Assembly: GCF_002443255.2 (NCBI RefSeq)
Contig: NW_019211455.1
Location: 59,210,764 to 59,274,763, forward strand
Length of the DNA stretch: 64,000 nt
From: Varroa destructor
Lineage: Eukaryota > Arthropoda > Arachnida > Mesostigmata > Varroidae
Direction: 5' to 3'
The notes beneath the pieces are model-generated. The model saw nothing but the letters and a program-made list of their open reading frames with translations. It had not been told where the DNA came from and did not search any database. How positions within the stretch are numbered: position 1 is the first letter of the stretch; each line of letters begins with the position of its first letter. Below are positions 62,560 to 64,000 of the stretch, in pieces. The position numbers and the translations under genes are program-made.

Positions 62560-63070
62560 TCAGTCTGCCTCTCTTCTCGATAGGACCAGTGGCTATCTCA
62601 CGAGATCGAGGAGGGAACGAGGATCGGATCACGAGGACCGAGGGATAACGGAAGGGACAGTTTATGTTTTACGCAACTTCTGGTTGTATTCGAGTTATAC
62701 GTACTTCAACTTAGGCCGTGAAGTCGATATTCACAGGATAGACGCAATGAAATTCCAACAAGGAAATCGCCTCCCAGCTGTACATACCTTGAGACCAAGG
62801 AACGCAGTGCTAAAACGCATACCGGGAAGTAACTTTTATGTACTCGGGAGTAAAATTGTCGAGCAATGGGCATACTTTTGGCGAAAATAACCCGATGCAC
62901 AGGGACAGTGCTGGTTGCAAACATAATCTGAAAGGCGGAAAATGCACTGATTGGCGCAACCTCAATTGAAATCTCCTACAAGCTCTCGTTGAAGACATTA
63001 CTGGCATTACACAATCTGGGCGATCTACCACCAGTTTACTACTAAGTACAAGGGGTGACGCTGCGCGGTT
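62560..63070. other. Moderately GC-rich block with repeated CGAG motif
   Basis: Between 62,600 and 62,645 the motif CGAG recurs five times at irregular spacing in a purine-rich stretch. Overlapping frames at 62,684-62,890 (+), 62,706-62,924 (-) and 62,810-63,031 (-) have no domain. Confidence 0.4.
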
Positions 63071-63126
63071 TCAATGGAGCTGGCCCGCGCTTATTCGCAT
63101 TGTTTTTTTAATTTTCTAGTCGTAAG

Positions 63127-63182
63127 TTATTATGCTATTTTTATATTATTATTTATTATTATATTATATTATTATATAAAAT
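63127..63182. repeat. TTATTA/TATATT low-complexity block
   Basis: Almost entirely A/T in irregular TTA and TATA units, with a single G and C near its left end. Confidence 0.9.
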
Positions 63183-64000
63183 AGCCAGAGTTTCGTTTAG
63201 AGAAAAGGACTGGGAGTGCTTGCATGAGCACAATAGATCCGGTAACATTAAAAGTATTTTTGAATTATAACGGGCCCCTCACACACTTTATGATCTCTTG
63301 CCAAATTAAAGGAGATAGACTACTTAAATTTTTTTAAGAAAGAAAGCGGATGGCCTTGCCGGAGTGGAAATGGTTTTTGTTTCGGTTATCTCTTTAACAA
63401 GACAAAGTAGCGTAACAACGTTGATAAACGTCAAAATGTTGTGAAATAGAAAAATAGACCTACTTGCTCCCCTGTTTTCCATCTAGCTAGTAAGCTAACA
63501 GAATTAATCTACAGGGGGTCTAAAGGTCAACCGCACAGTTCGAAAGCCTCTCGACAGTTGGAGAGCCTTCATTTCTCACCGATTTGAGTAGCTGAAGATA
63601 CGCAAATTATTGCAATACAGAGCGCATTCAAGTGTGCAGGACACTTGTAACAGAGGTATCCTAATAGTATTTCTCTAATTTCTATAATATTTATCGGTAA
63701 AAATGTAGTAGCTGTAACAGTGACTACTGTAGTCATTTAAACTGGACAGTCGACATGAAATGAAAGGTTCGAGTAGCACCATTGCCGACTTCTATGATGT
63801 TGCCCACAGACTTATCATGTGAGCTTTTGAGGAAAAAATACCAGGGTAGCGGCAGGCGATGATTTTAAGTGCACAGCGGGACACGAAGGTCTGGCGACTA
63901 CAGGCTGATGGTCTCCGCTTCCTTTATTTCGTTTTTCTCTGAGCTAAAGACTGTCGTTTTTTGGTGGTCTATGATATGCGTAGGCTATCGGATGAAACGC
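63183..64000. other. Non-coding, nothing assigned
   Basis: No open frame or repeat of note up to the window edge. Confidence 0.6.

Noticed and set aside
1..64000. Prokaryotic operons, CRISPR arrays, phage or plasmid modules
   Set aside because: No spaced direct-repeat arrays, no long contiguous coding and no ribosome-binding pattern. Composition and repeats are eukaryotic.

Overview
This 64 kb window looks like nuclear DNA of an animal, most likely an invertebrate and plausibly an arthropod. It is AT-rich (lines sampled by eye run from about 25 to 40% G+C). It has no operons, ribosome-binding sites, bacterial terminators or long reading frames. CpG does not look depleted, which argues against a vertebrate. 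The recognisable content is animal-type: tRNA-derived short repeats and decayed copies of CR1/jockey-type, Tc1-type and pogo/Tigger-type elements. I cannot name the species.

I find no intact host gene. The longest open frame (28,862-29,506, +, about 214 codons) and two further frames of about 150 codons (27,478-27,942 on the minus strand; about 50,709-51,155 on the plus strand) match nothing I recognise. The window is best read as intergenic DNA or the inside of very large introns.

Fossil mobile elements are the most informative content. Frame-broken reverse-transcriptase pieces of a non-LTR element lie at about 2.56-2.91 kb (-), 37.28-37.45 kb (+) and 52.47-52.87 kb (-), with a weaker candidate at 32.44-32.55 kb (-). 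Transposase relics are a Tc1-like piece at about 54.34-54.48 kb (-), a pogo-like piece at about 41.96-42.29 kb (-) and a possible jerky/Tigger-like piece at about 16.58-17.38 kb (-). Two copies of one tRNA-derived SINE-like repeat lie at about 13.26-13.37 kb and 34.91-35.05 kb. Three other tRNA-like relics lie at about 31.5, 39.75 and 59.7 kb.

The second theme is a set of compact islands of about 50-55% G+C, each about 0.5-1.2 kb, in the AT-rich background: about 5.4-6.65, 10.3-10.86, 17.7-18.35, 27.4-27.96, 28.75-29.75, 38.6-39.45, 57.55-58.7, 61.3-61.74 and 62.56-63.07 kb. The longer unassigned open frames cluster in them. They may be regulatory islands, exons or GC-rich repeats.

Smaller features include a 10-bp hairpin capped by the ultra-stable C(UUCG)G loop (7,005-7,028), a 16-bp perfect hairpin carrying the arthropod telomere-type motif TTAGGTTAG (11,921-11,966), two long TA microsatellites, a C14 tract and several small tandem duplications. 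All family calls were made by eye against remembered motifs, with no database search.
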